Assembly: GCA_029976025.1 (NCBI GenBank)
Contig: JARKNX010000208.1
Coordinates: forward strand, 1 to 64,000
Direction of reading: 5' to 3'
Length of the DNA: 64,000 nucleotides
Source: Aggregatilineales bacterium
GTDB taxonomy: Bacteria; Chloroflexota; Anaerolineae; Aggregatilineales; Ch27
In this document: positions 1 to 8,301 of the stretch, piece after piece
Numbering within the stretch: position 1 is the stretch's first letter
Layout: the number at the start of each line of letters is the position of its first letter
Notes under the pieces: model-generated
Databases searched by the model: none
What the model was told of the DNA's origin: nothing
Seen by the model: only the letters and a program-made list of their open reading frames with translations
Program-made: the position numbers and the translations under genes

Positions 1-61
1 GGAAGTCATCCCGGCGGCGGTCGAGAAAGTGCGCAAGTTAGGCGCCGGAGCGGCAGCCTGA
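1..61 (+). CDS. C-terminal fragment, probable cysteine desulfurase (IscS/NifS-like), truncated by window edge
   Basis: An open frame enters from the left edge (codons from base 2) and ends at a TGA that overlaps the mnmA start (TGATG). The visible tail reads EVIPAAVEKVRKLGAGAAA. It resembles the last helix of class V cysteine desulfurases, which usually end in a (V/L)P..V.(K/R)LR motif. Those enzymes supply persulfide sulfur to MnmA, and the one-base stop/start overlap suggests translational coupling. Only 19 residues are visible, so the assignment rests mainly on context. Confidence 0.5.
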   Translation, partial: EVIPAAVEKVRKLGAGAAA

Positions 62-1173
62 TGGCAGAATCCGGCACTCGCGTCGTTGTCGCCATGAGCG
101 GCGGGGTGGACAGCTCCGTGGCCGCTGCCCTGCTGGTCGAACAGGGGTACGAGGTCATCGGCATCATGCTGCGGCTGTGGTCTGAAGACAATGGTCAGGC
201 AGGTCAGGCGTGCTCTCCGCACAACCGCTGCTGCACGCCAGATCAGATGCAGGACGCCCGCCGGGTCGCTGATCTGCTGGGTATCCCCTTCTATGTCCTG
301 GACACGCGGGAACTCTTCCGCCAGCAGGTGGTGCAATACTTCATCGACATACATGCCAGTGGAGAAACCCCCAACCCCTGCATCGCCTGCAACCGTCATA
401 TCCGCTTCACTCATCTGCTCGATCAGGCGCTGGCTCTGGATGCCCGCTACCTGGCGACCGGCCACTATGCCCGTCTGCGGCAGGAAGAAGACGGCGCCAT
501 CGGGCTGTACAGGGGTGTAGATGCCGGCAAGGATCAGAGCTACGTGCTGAGCATCCTCAACCAGCACCAGCTCCGTCATGTTCTGTTTCCAATCGGCGAG
601 TTCACCAAGACGGATGTGCGCGCTATGGCGGCCCGATTCGGCCTGCCTGTCGCCACCAAGCATGACAGTCAGGACCTGTGCTTTCTGGCCGACGGCGATT
701 ACCGTCGCTTCTTGCGCCAGAACATGCCCCAGCCCGCCAGTCCCGGACCAATTGCAACGCTCGATGGGACAATCCTCGGGCAGCACACCGGCCTGGCCGA
801 CTACACCATCGGCCAGCGCAAGGGGCTGCGTATCAGCCATCCAGAGCCGTTATACGTTGTAGACAAGGACTCCGCCCATAACATGCTGATCGTAGGGACG
901 CTCAACGAGCTTGGGCGCCAGGAACTGACTGCACGTGAGATCAACTGGATCAGCGGAGTTACGCCGCTCGCGCCTTTCCACGCAGAAGCGAAAATTCGCT
1001 ATAAGGCCCTCCCGGTGCCGGCGCATGTGGCACCGCTATCAGACACAGGAGCCTCCGTGCGATTCTCGTCACCTTTGCGCGATATCACGCCGGGTCAGGG
1101 CGTCGTCTTTTACGATGGCGATCGTTGTATTGGCGGCGGGATTATCGAGCGCCCTCACGCCAACAGCGACTAG
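61..1173 (+). CDS. mnmA: tRNA-specific 2-thiouridylase MnmA
   Basis: This cytoplasmic enzyme activates U34 of Lys, Glu and Gln tRNAs by adenylation and replaces O2 with sulfur. The 370-residue protein has the normal family length. Near the N terminus is the PP-loop ATP-binding motif SGGVDSS (about residues 14-20). The two cysteines expected for persulfide relay lie in NPCIACN (about 102-108) and SQDLCFL (about 203-209). ATGHYAR and the C-terminal TIGQRKGL beta-barrel region are also present. The ATG overlaps the stop of the upstream desulfurase-like gene. The stop shares a CTAG tetranucleotide with the stop of the convergent prepilin peptidase gene, so there is no room for a terminator between them. 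Confidence 0.96.
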   Translation: MAESGTRVVVAMSGGVDSSVAAALLVEQGYEVIGIMLRLWSEDNGQAGQACSPHNRCCTPDQMQDARRVADLLGIPFYVLDTRELFRQQVVQYFIDIHASGETPNPCIACNRHIRFTHLLDQALALDARYLATGHYARLRQEEDGAIGLYRGVDAGKDQSYVLSILNQHQLRHVLFPIGEFTKTDVRAMAARFGLPVATKHDSQDLCFLADGDYRRFLRQNMPQPASPGPIATLDGTILGQHTGLADYTIGQRKGLRISHPEPLYVVDKDSAHNMLIVGTLNELGRQELTAREINWISGVTPLAPFHAEAKIRYKALPVPAHVAPLSDTGASVRFSSPLRDITPGQGVVFYDGDRCIGGGIIERPHANSD

Positions 1174-2036
1174 CGCAGGATGAGCGCGCGCACTTCTTCC
1201 CGCCACAACATCATGATCACCGTCCCGGCCACAATATACGGGCCGTAGGGGAGCGCCGTGAACATGCTGTACTTGCTGCGGGAGAACAACCGCGACACAA
1301 GGTAGAGAAGCGCGCCCAGAGCGCCCAGGAATACGGTGATGATCAGGGCGAAGAAAAGCGCCTGCCAGCCCAGCAGCAGGCCGCTCAACGTGCCCAGCAT
1401 GACATCCCCAAAGCCAAAAGCTACCTCGCCAGTTCCGGTAACCTTCGAGAAAACAACTCCGCCCAGGAACATCAGAAAGAACAGCCCGAACCCGGCAACT
1501 CCCCCGATCAGAGCAGCCCGCAGATCAGGGGGTGTATCTGGCATCAAAATTGCATTCAGCAGCGCCAGCGCACAGGCCGGAACAATCACAATCAGAAGGA
1601 TCAGTTTGTGCTCGACATCGATCACCGTGATCAGGGCGAAGATCGCCAGAAAGGCCAGGGTAAAAATAGTCTGTAAAGACACCCCCCACCCCAGGATGAG
1701 CAGCGCATACGAGATCCCAAGCACAAGCTCAGTAATCGGGTGGCGCCAGGAGAGTGCAGCGCCGGCGGGCGATCTGCGCCGGCCAGTGATAAAAGCCAGC
1801 AGGCCCAGCCACGCCAGCGGAGGGCGAAGCGTGCCGTCAGGATAGTGAGGGTGGAATACACTGCCGGGTCCGGTATTCCCGGTTTCCGGCTGGGAGCCTT
1901 CAGGCGCGTCCGAGGTGCTATTCATCCGCAAAGATGTCGCCGGGTGCGGCGGAGGCAAATAGTCCGCCAGCGCGTTCACCAGCGCCCCTGCGAATATTCC
2001 GACCAGCGCCAGCAGGAGAGCGACGATGATATCCAT
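1170..2036 (-). CDS. Prepilin peptidase (A24 family leader peptidase)
   Basis: A polytopic membrane aspartyl protease that cleaves type IV prepilin or pseudopilin leaders. The protein has 288 residues. The two family aspartates are visible in ITVIDVEHK and in the GxGD-type motif FGFGDVMLG, separated by hydrophobic helices. The N-terminal hydrophobic helix (ALVGIFAGALVNALADYLP) matches the prepilin peptidase start. The cytoplasmic loop that carries the four-cysteine zinc site in PilD is replaced here by a Gly/Ser/Pro-rich stretch without cysteines, so it probably lacks the methyltransferase module. No pilin or assembly gene is adjacent. The only other pilus-like gene in the window is the CpaF-like ATPase about 41 kb away. 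It lies 13 bases downstream of a small membrane protein gene and probably shares its transcript. Confidence 0.85.
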   Translation of the reverse strand: MDIIVALLLALVGIFAGALVNALADYLPPPHPATSLRMNSTSDAPEGSQPETGNTGPGSVFHPHYPDGTLRPPLAWLGLLAFITGRRRSPAGAALSWRHPITELVLGISYALLILGWGVSLQTIFTLAFLAIFALITVIDVEHKLILLIVIVPACALALLNAILMPDTPPDLRAALIGGVAGFGLFFLMFLGGVVFSKVTGTGEVAFGFGDVMLGTLSGLLLGWQALFFALIITVFLGALGALLYLVSRLFSRSKYSMFTALPYGPYIVAGTVIMMLWREEVRALILR

Positions 2037-2049
2037 GGCAGCCGCCTGA

Positions 2050-2214
2050 CTAAAACCACAGGCCCGGCAGCAGCAGGCCAGGCTCAGGAGGAGGCGGCAA
2101 AAGTGAGATCACCATGCTGAGGGCTATAATTACAGCGATGATGGCGGTCACGATCAATATCATCTGTTGCTGGCGAGTGCGGGTGTTCTGGCGTCTGTTC
2201 GCTTTTTTGGCCAC
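2050..2214 (-). CDS. Small single-span membrane protein, unknown function
   Basis: The ORF track starts at an ATG at 2250, but that ATG is the tail of a TATAAT box (TATAATG on the minus strand), so it would lie upstream of the transcript. A GTG at 2214 has a GGAGG 10 bases upstream and is the better start, giving 54 residues. The protein has a basic Arg/Lys/Gln-rich N terminus, one hydrophobic helix (MILIVTAIIAVIIALSMVISLL) and a proline-rich tail. I do not recognise a family. It sits just upstream of the prepilin peptidase gene, probably in one operon; a role linked to it is only a guess. Confidence 0.55.
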   Translation of the reverse strand: MAKKANRRQNTRTRQQQMILIVTAIIAVIIALSMVISLLPPPPEPGLLLPGLWF

Positions 2215-2293
2215 AGTCCGGTAACCTCCTGCGCGGTAGATTTTGGGCATTATACCACGCGGGGCAAAGTCGCCCTGATCCAGCTTCAGGTCG

Positions 2294-2302
2294 TGTTAAA
2301 AT
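2294..2302 (+). promoter_or_regulatory. Candidate extended -10 promoter for the solute-binding protein gene
   Basis: TGTTAAAAT fits an extended -10 element (TGn plus TAAAAT). The -35 region is poor (CTGATC-like). Transcription would start near 2309 and give a leader of about 55 bases before the TTG start at 2365, which is preceded by GAGGAG. Confidence 0.3.
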
Positions 2303-2364
2303 GGACCGCACCCGAGCGAGCACCGGTTTATCAGCCCGCCTGTTCCCATTGAGGAGCTACTATC

Positions 2365-3939
2365 TTGCGCTACCGCCACGCTGTTCATATCTTCCCGGTC
2401 GCCTCACTGGCCGTCTGCCTGCTGCTGCTGCCGGTTGCTCCGGCAGAAGTTGCCGCCACCCCTGGCGAGATCATCATCGGCACGACCGATTTCCCCACTT
2501 CGCTTGACCCGGCCGGCGCAGCGGATTATCCCTCCTGGGAGCTTCTCAATCATCTGTACACCGGCCTGACTCGCCAGATAGCGGGCACGCTGACTTACGA
2601 ATTGGCGCTAGCTGCGGAACATACTATCAGCGATGACGGCCTGCAGCACACCTTCACACTGCGCGATAACATCACTTTTGATGATGGAACTCCGATCACG
2701 GCGGCAACATTTGTCAGCGCAATCAACCGTGTCATCAGCCTGGGCCAGGAAGGTGCATCCTACATCAATCGCTATATCGATCGCGTCATGGAGGGCGAAG
2801 GAAACAGCGTAATCTTCACCCTGCTTATGCCTTTACCTGACTTCGAGGCTATAGTTGCCCTCCCGATGTTCTTCCCGCAGCACCCAGACTCCTATCCGGC
2901 GGACGACATACTGCCGTTGCAAAACGCGGGGCAGCTCATTACAAACGGGCAGTACCGCCTGGAACTGTGGTCGCCGAACGAAATCATTCTGGTCCCCAAT
3001 CCGGCTTATGATGGCCCGCCGCCAGCCAATGATCGGGTGATTCTGCGCCGCTATAATCTGCCCATCGACCTTCGTCGGGCGCTTGAGGCTCATGAAATCG
3101 ATGTTGCCTGGCGCGGCCTGGCTGTGCCTGATCTGGAAGCCGCCCGCCAGAACCCCTATCTGGTTACGCAGGAACAGGCCAACCTGCACATGTACTACAT
3201 GCTCTTCAACCACAACATCACTTCCGTAGGGAATATGAGTTCCTTAAATGATCTGGCGCTGCGGCATGGTATCGCCTTACTTTTACAGCGCGAGCGCGCT
3301 GCCGAAACTGGATATCACAGCACGGTGATTCCTCGCGACACCCTGCTGCCTCCGGAGATGCTGCCGGATCAGGTGACGTTCCCGGCCTACGATCGCCACC
3401 AGGCAGATGAAACCCTCACCGAAGGCGGATACCGCCCGCGCCGGCGCCCGGTTCATACCGCCATACTTATCTCAACCGAAACATATGGCGACGCGATGCG
3501 GACAGCCGCTGCAGAGCTGGCGCGCGGCCTCAATGAGAGCGTAATTGTGGAGATGCCCGCCGTCACCGATAACCTCACACCGACCTTCATCAACGCCGTC
3601 AACCGCGGCGAATATCTGGCGGCAATTATCGGGTGGAATCCGCTGTATACCAGCCCGGCGGGTTACCTGATCCCTCTGGCCTGGTCCGGCGCTCCTATCC
3701 CCGCCGGGGCCGGATACGGAAACGACGAAATCGACCGGCTGCTGGCGGCAGCTTCCCTCTCAACAGACCGCCAGGAACAAGAAGCGCTGTACGCGCAGAT
3801 TCTGGCGCTCCTGCGCGACCAGTATGATCTCGTGCCTCTCTGGCAGGGTGAGGATGCCATTAGCTACTGGGGAGATATTTCCGGCGTGCTGGTGGAAACA
3901 AATAGCTGGCTGCGTTATAGCGGCCTTCATCGAAACTGA
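2365..3939 (+). CDS. Family 5 extracellular solute-binding protein (peptide/nickel type ABC component)
   Basis: The protein has 524 residues. It starts with TTG at 2365, supported by GAGGAG eight bases upstream. An N-terminal signal peptide (VASLAVCLLLLPVAPAEVAA) is followed by EIIIGTTDFPTSLDPA, the typical entry of SBP family 5 (DppA/OppA-like). FTLRDNITFDDGTPITAATFVSAINR is a hallmark family motif. It should capture peptides or another substrate outside the membrane for an ABC importer. No permease or ATPase gene flanks it, so the partner must be elsewhere. The Cys in the signal region is preceded by Val, which argues against a lipobox, so secretion by signal peptidase I is more likely. A bidirectional terminator follows. 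Confidence 0.87.
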   Translation: MRYRHAVHIFPVASLAVCLLLLPVAPAEVAATPGEIIIGTTDFPTSLDPAGAADYPSWELLNHLYTGLTRQIAGTLTYELALAAEHTISDDGLQHTFTLRDNITFDDGTPITAATFVSAINRVISLGQEGASYINRYIDRVMEGEGNSVIFTLLMPLPDFEAIVALPMFFPQHPDSYPADDILPLQNAGQLITNGQYRLELWSPNEIILVPNPAYDGPPPANDRVILRRYNLPIDLRRALEAHEIDVAWRGLAVPDLEAARQNPYLVTQEQANLHMYYMLFNHNITSVGNMSSLNDLALRHGIALLLQRERAAETGYHSTVIPRDTLLPPEMLPDQVTFPAYDRHQADETLTEGGYRPRRRPVHTAILISTETYGDAMRTAAAELARGLNESVIVEMPAVTDNLTPTFINAVNRGEYLAAIIGWNPLYTSPAGYLIPLAWSGAPIPAGAGYGNDEIDRLLAAASLSTDRQEQEALYAQILALLRDQYDLVPLWQGEDAISYWGDISGVLVETNSWLRYSGLHRN

Positions 3940-3985
3940 TTCGAAGGCACATGCCCCTCGGAAGCGTAGCCCCCGCTCGAAAAAC

Positions 3986-4015
3986 AAAAAAGGCGCCACA
4001 AGAGTGACGCCTTTT
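3986..4015. terminator. Bidirectional intrinsic terminator
   Basis: AAAAGGCGCCAC and GTGACGCCTTTT form a 12-base inverted repeat with one mismatch and a four-base loop. The A run on one side and T run on the other give U tracts in both directions. It lies between the convergent solute-binding protein and ferredoxin genes. Confidence 0.8.
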
Positions 4016-4036
4016 CCAATCTGTGAGGGTTGTCTC

Positions 4037-4384
4037 TTACGGACGAGACTCGTAGCCAGGCCCCTTGGTGTAGAAATCGTAGTTCTTCTGGATATCGCCC
4101 GTCAGATCCACGATCTCACCGCCTGAAGCAGCGTAACGCTCTCCACCGATGGGCACTTGCTCCTGACCAGCCGCCATTTCATATTCGGCGGAGACCTCCT
4201 CTTCGGGGAAAATCGCCTCGAAGGGGCACTCAGGAACGCAGGCGCCACAGTCGATGCAGGTGTCAGGATCGATGTAGTACCACGGCCATTCCGACTCGGG
4301 GAAGCCGGGAACGATGCACTCAACCGGGCACACCTCGACACAAGCGCCATCGCGAAGGCACAGGCTTGTGATGATATGTGTCAT
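4037..4384 (-). CDS. Ferredoxin with two Fe-S cluster motifs
   Basis: A soluble electron carrier of 115 residues. The first half has cysteines spaced C-x5-C-x3-C-x3-C (CLRDGACVEVCPVEC); the second has CIDCGACVPECP. The overall plan matches 7Fe/8Fe bacterial ferredoxins of the FdxA type, but the first motif is shorter than the usual C-x7-C, so I cannot say whether that site holds a 3Fe-4S or a 4Fe-4S cluster. After the clusters an acidic tail of about 45 residues follows, ending in KGPGYESRP. GAGGAG stands eight bases before the ATG. The gene is monocistronic, with its own promoter and terminator. The electron partner is unknown. Confidence 0.88.
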   Translation of the reverse strand: MTHIITSLCLRDGACVEVCPVECIVPGFPESEWPWYYIDPDTCIDCGACVPECPFEAIFPEEEVSAEYEMAAGQEQVPIGGERYAASGGEIVDLTGDIQKNYDFYTKGPGYESRP

Positions 4385-4439
4385 GTCTCGATCTCCTCAA
4401 GATAGACAGACAGAACGAATACGACAGAACTCGAGCATG

Positions 4440-4467
4440 ACTATACCATCAACTGCAAAACTGGCAA
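4440..4467 (-). promoter_or_regulatory. Promoter for the ferredoxin gene
   Basis: On the minus strand TTGCCA is followed after 16 bases by TATAGT. Transcription would start near 4433, leaving a leader of about 48 bases that includes the GAGGAG ribosome site. Confidence 0.55.
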
Positions 4468-4490
4468 GACTTTTAATAAAGCAGCTCTGG

Positions 4491-4528
4491 AATACAAAAA
4501 GGCCCCCCTCTACCAGAAGGGGGAGCCT
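4491..4528 (-). terminator. Intrinsic terminator of the superoxide dismutase gene
   Basis: AGGC-CCCCC pairs with GGGGG-GCCT with one internal mismatch and a short loop. On the minus strand the stem is followed by TTTTTGTATT. It lies about 40 bases past the sod stop codon. Confidence 0.75.
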
Positions 4529-4570
4529 CCATATGAGCGGCTGGATCAGGCTCAAAAATACTCGCGCCGC

Positions 4571-5170
4571 CTACCGCTTTGCCTCCGCATAGAGACGGGC
4601 GACAAAGTCCCAGTTCACCACATTCCACCAGGCGGCTACGTAATCGGCTCGACGATTCTGATACTTCAAGTAGTAGGCATGTTCCCACACGTCGATACCG
4701 AGCAGAGCAGCTTTGCCCTCCATAATCGGGGCGTCCTGGTTGGGCGTGCTGGTGATTTCGAGCTTGCCATTGGCATAGACCAGCCATGCCCAGCCCGATC
4801 CGAAGCGGCCCATCGCTGCCTTGCTGAATTCATCCTTGAAAGCGGAGAAGCTGCCGAAGGTCTGGTTGATAGCGGCCGCCAGTTCGCCGGTCGGCTCACC
4901 GCCGCCCTGCGGACTCATCATCTGCCAGAACAGATTGTGATTATAGAAACCGCCGCCATTGTTGCGCACAGACGTCGGCAGGGCGTTAACCCCTTTGCGG
5001 AGGATATCCTCAATGCTCAGGCTGGCCAGTTCGGTCCCTTCGATGGCGTTGTTGAGATTGGTTGTGTATGCCGCGTGATGCTTGTCGTGATGAACGCGCA
5101 TCGTCATCTCATCAACATGTGGTTCGAGGGCATTATAATCGTAAGGGAGGGGCGAAAGTTCGAAAGCCAT
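4571..5170 (-). CDS. sodA: Superoxide dismutase, Mn-type of the Fe/Mn family
   Basis: It converts superoxide to oxygen and peroxide in the cytoplasm. The protein has 199 residues, the family norm. Metal ligands are visible as the His in RVHHDKHH, the His in NHNLFW, and the Asp and His in [16 protein letters not shown] (Gly where Fe enzymes carry Gln) together with TPNQDAP (the Mn-type Gln) points to manganese or cambialistic use. There is no signal peptide. AAGGAG lies 11 bases before the ATG. A strong promoter and a terminator flank the gene, so it is a single-gene unit. Confidence 0.95.
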   Translation of the reverse strand: MAFELSPLPYDYNALEPHVDEMTMRVHHDKHHAAYTTNLNNAIEGTELASLSIEDILRKGVNALPTSVRNNGGGFYNHNLFWQMMSPQGGGEPTGELAAAINQTFGSFSAFKDEFSKAAMGRFGSGWAWLVYANGKLEITSTPNQDAPIMEGKAALLGIDVWEHAYYLKYQNRRADYVAAWWNVVNWDFVARLYAEAKR

Positions 5171-5264
5171 TGTTCAGCATACTCCTTAACAAAAGACACC
5201 ATATTCCGGGGCAAACAGATTGATGGTTCCGTAGTGCGATGTTAATATCCTGTTTGTGCTTCTT

Positions 5265-5294
5265 ATTCTAGTCAATTCCTTTCCGAATTGTCAA
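5265..5294 (-). promoter_or_regulatory. Sigma-70 type promoter for the superoxide dismutase gene
   Basis: A perfect TTGACA (5289-5294, minus strand) is followed after 18 bases by TAGAAT (5265-5270). The start of transcription would be near 5258, giving a leader of roughly 85-90 bases. Confidence 0.7.
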
Positions 5295-5329
5295 AGTTAA
5301 CTGCAATAGAAACGTGTTAGAAATCCTCT

Positions 5330-6244
5330 ATGCACAGTCAAAGGGTCTCATCGCCATACCTTGTCCTCGGGATCGGCATCCTGGCTGTATCCACGGCCTC
5401 GCTGTTCGTCCGCCTGGGCCAGGCGGACGGCATACCCTCCATCGTAATAGCAGCAGGACGCCTGACTCTGGCCTCCCTGATCCTCACGCCGCCGGCTCTG
5501 CTCCGCTACCGGGAAGAAATCCGGCGTCTGACCCGGCGCGATCTCGGGTTGATGATCAGTTCAGGTGTATTGCTGGCGATCCACTTCGCCAGTTGGATCA
5601 CCTCTCTTGAATATACCCCTGTGCTGGTGAGCGTTGTCCTGGTATCAACTGCCCCACTCTGGGTAGCCTTGCTCTCCCCTTTGCTGCTGCATGAGGCGCT
5701 CACGCGCCGGGTGTTGTTCGGTATTGTCATCGCGTTTGCCGGCGCGGTACTCATCAGCCTGAGCACTTCCGGAGACGGCGGACAGCCAGACTCCAATCCG
5801 CTGCTTGGCAGCGCGCTGGCGCTGCTGGGGGCGGTCAGCGTCGCTCTATATCTGATGATCGGCCGGCGGGTGAGGGCAAAGACCAATCTGATCCCCTATA
5901 TCTGGCTGGTGTACGGCGCGGCTGCCGCCACGCTGCTTCTGGCAGTCTGGGTGCGCGGAGACTCGCTGAGCGGTTATCCCTCCGAAGGGTATCTGTGGAT
6001 TCTGCTGCTGGCCCTTGTTCCCCAGTTATTCGGCCACTCATCCTTCAATTATGCGCTGGGCCATCTCCCTGCTGCTTTTGTCAGCCTGGTGACCTTTGGT
6101 GAGCCTGTTGGCAGCGCGATTCTGGCGTTTCTGCTGCTGCAGGAAGTGCCTACCCCGCTTCAGATCGCGGGAGCGGCTTTGATTTTAGGTGCAGTTATTT
6201 ATGCTCAACGGGTGGAATTAGCAGCTCAATCGGGTAGTCCGTGA
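5330..6244 (+). CDS. EamA/DMT-family transporter
   Basis: An inner-membrane transporter of the drug/metabolite superfamily, 304 residues and about ten predicted helices in two EamA repeats. The first repeat runs from LVLGIGILAVSTASLFVRLGQ to FAGAVLISLS; the second from LLGSALALLGAVSVALYLMIGRRVR to GAALILGAVIYAQR. Members export amino acids, metabolites or drugs, and the substrate cannot be read from sequence. The ribosome site before the ATG is weak. It is divergent from sod and convergent with the double-binding-domain lipoprotein gene. Confidence 0.88.
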   Translation: MHSQRVSSPYLVLGIGILAVSTASLFVRLGQADGIPSIVIAAGRLTLASLILTPPALLRYREEIRRLTRRDLGLMISSGVLLAIHFASWITSLEYTPVLVSVVLVSTAPLWVALLSPLLLHEALTRRVLFGIVIAFAGAVLISLSTSGDGGQPDSNPLLGSALALLGAVSVALYLMIGRRVRAKTNLIPYIWLVYGAAAATLLLAVWVRGDSLSGYPSEGYLWILLLALVPQLFGHSSFNYALGHLPAAFVSLVTFGEPVGSAILAFLLLQEVPTPLQIAGAALILGAVIYAQRVELAAQSGSP

Positions 6245-6301
6245 TTGGATTGTGACTACACGAATTTCATGTCCTGTATTCCAGCTTCTGCGATCCCCCT
6301 C

Positions 6302-8122
6302 TCAGTCAGAATTGCCGACACTCACCCCCAGAAACAGGTCATCGCCTCCCGGCCATCGTTCAAACTGCACAGGCGCGCCAGACGCCACCAGCGTATCCCA
6401 CAGGGTAGCAAAAACCCCATCCGCCGCAATATCCTGCAAGGTGACTTCCACCAGAGACCAGAAGTCCGCGTCACGGCGCGGCACGCCAATACTGAAATAT
6501 TCGTGGGTATACCAGCGGTCAGTCAGCCGGACCAGATCAGCATTGGCCTCCGCCAGCGGAATCAGGCGGAGGCTGTCGCCAAAAACCACATCAATATTCT
6601 TGTCCACCAGCATGGAGTACACAGCATCTCCATCGTTGATGATAGTGTAGATGTTAACCATCGCATTGACGCTTGATGCCAGCTCATTTACCTGGGTGGC
6701 GGAACCTGGCTCGCTGGCGAAAATGCCCACCCATCGCCCTCCCCGGAGGTCAGCATACCCTTCAATTCTGCTGTTGAAAGGGACCATAAGGCGGTCCCCG
6801 TGCAGGACCAGCGGCGCGGTATACGCAACCTCATAAGGGCCGGTCCATCGCGGTGTGACTCCGACAGCCAGATCAGCCTGACCAGTCGCCACCAGCTCGA
6901 CTCCGTTGGCCGCGGAAGCCGGGATAAACTCCACTGGCACGCCCCAGCGACTCGCCATCTCCTGGACAAGCGCCTGGTAGAATGTCTCCAGACGGGCGTT
7001 CAAGCCGGTTAACTGATCGGAAAGTTCCAGCCCTGCGACGCGGATCGACTCACCATTCCGGATACGGGTGAGCACAGGCGAAGGCTCATAAACCAGCGCG
7101 GTATCGAAGCTCTCCAGCGTGCGCTCGTCCTCCATCACGCCCGGCCAGACCGGTATCGGAATCTCCGCCATCACGCTCGGGAGCCATGTCCGCCGGAATT
7201 CATCCAGCGTGCCATTGGACGCCAGCCGCTGCAAAGAGCGATCGAGCAAGTAGCGCAGGGCGTCATCGTGTCGCTGGAACACAAAGGCATACGGCTGGGC
7301 TTCCAGAGGTTCCGGCAGGATGCTCAAGCCCGCCAGGCGATCGCGCAAGCGCACCAACTGCACTTCCTCCGATAGCACAGCATCGACTTCACCACTTCCC
7401 AGGGCGCCAACAGCCAGATCCAGAGTCAGATATAGCAGCGGGGTCGCGGTGAGCACGCCGGTGCTCAGAGCCTGCCCCAGAGACCATTCGCTGGCGGTCC
7501 CCTGCACCACCCCGACCCGGCGGCCGTTCAGGCTGGCAATATCAGGTAAACCGCCGTCCTCCTTGACCAGAAAATACTGTCCGCTGGGGAAGTAGGTCTG
7601 AGAGAAGCCGGCCACCTCTTCGCCCTCCAGAGTGTGAGGGAAGATGCCTACCAGCACATCAACCTCCCCGGCCAGCATCATAGCCAGGGCGTTCTGGCGT
7701 GTCACCTGTACAAACTCCACTTCTACGCCCCAGTCCGCGGCTACAGCCCGCGCCAGATCCGCCGCGTAGCCGATCACCTCCCCACGTTCGCTCAGACTGC
7801 TCATCGGCGGGTTGTTATACAACACACCGGCCCGCACGTTGCCTTCGCTGCGAATCCGGGCCAGGGCAGATACGGTAGGGAGCGGCGTGGGCCGGGACTC
7901 TGCTGCGGGCGGAATCACCGTCGGGACCGGGAGCATCGCCGGCAGATCCGGCGTCGTTGTCGGGGGCGGCGTGCCGCTGGGGGCCTGTGTGGGCGTTGCC
8001 TCAATCTGTGGCGTGCTTGACGCCGGCATTGTTGGTTCCGGATTGCCGCCACAGGCAGCCAGGCCGGCCAGCATCAGAACTATCGCGGCGAGTCGAAACG
8101 GGTGAAGCGGTAGGCTGCTCAT
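6302..8122 (-). CDS. Lipoprotein with two fused family 3 solute-binding domains
   Basis: The protein has 606 residues. The signal peptide ends in the lipobox LAGLAAC, so it should be lipid-anchored outside the membrane. A Pro/Thr-rich linker runs to about residue 80. A first SBP family 3 domain covers about 85-325 (VRAGVLYNNPPMSS ... GYAADLARAVAADWGVEVEFV) and a second about 330-600 (IRVAGLELSDQLTG ... FYQALVQEMASRWGVPVEFI). Family 3 domains bind amino acids or similar small polar ligands for ABC import, or act as sensors. No permease or ATPase gene is adjacent, which is unusual and leaves its role open. The two domains are clearly diverged from each other, so this is not a very recent duplication. 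Confidence 0.85.
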   Translation of the reverse strand: MSSLPLHPFRLAAIVLMLAGLAACGGNPEPTMPASSTPQIEATPTQAPSGTPPPTTTPDLPAMLPVPTVIPPAAESRPTPLPTVSALARIRSEGNVRAGVLYNNPPMSSLSERGEVIGYAADLARAVAADWGVEVEFVQVTRQNALAMMLAGEVDVLVGIFPHTLEGEEVAGFSQTYFPSGQYFLVKEDGGLPDIASLNGRRVGVVQGTASEWSLGQALSTGVLTATPLLYLTLDLAVGALGSGEVDAVLSEEVQLVRLRDRLAGLSILPEPLEAQPYAFVFQRHDDALRYLLDRSLQRLASNGTLDEFRRTWLPSVMAEIPIPVWPGVMEDERTLESFDTALVYEPSPVLTRIRNGESIRVAGLELSDQLTGLNARLETFYQALVQEMASRWGVPVEFIPASAANGVELVATGQADLAVGVTPRWTGPYEVAYTAPLVLHGDRLMVPFNSRIEGYADLRGGRWVGIFASEPGSATQVNELASSVNAMVNIYTIINDGDAVYSMLVDKNIDVVFGDSLRLIPLAEANADLVRLTDRWYTHEYFSIGVPRRDADFWSLVEVTLQDIAADGVFATLWDTLVASGAPVQFERWPGGDDLFLGVSVGNSD

Positions 8123-8301
8123 AAGTTTCGTCTATCCTGATTGGTTGCCTCCGGGCGTCATCAGGCCCGGCTTGCAAAGGGCACTATTGTGCCAGATGAT
8201 CCCCGGTTTGGCGAAGAAACGGGCTGCCGCGCCGGCAGAGCCAAAAGTCTTCCGCCTCATACAAAGAGGTGCTTCACTCTATCCGAGCGCCGATCCGGCT
8301 T

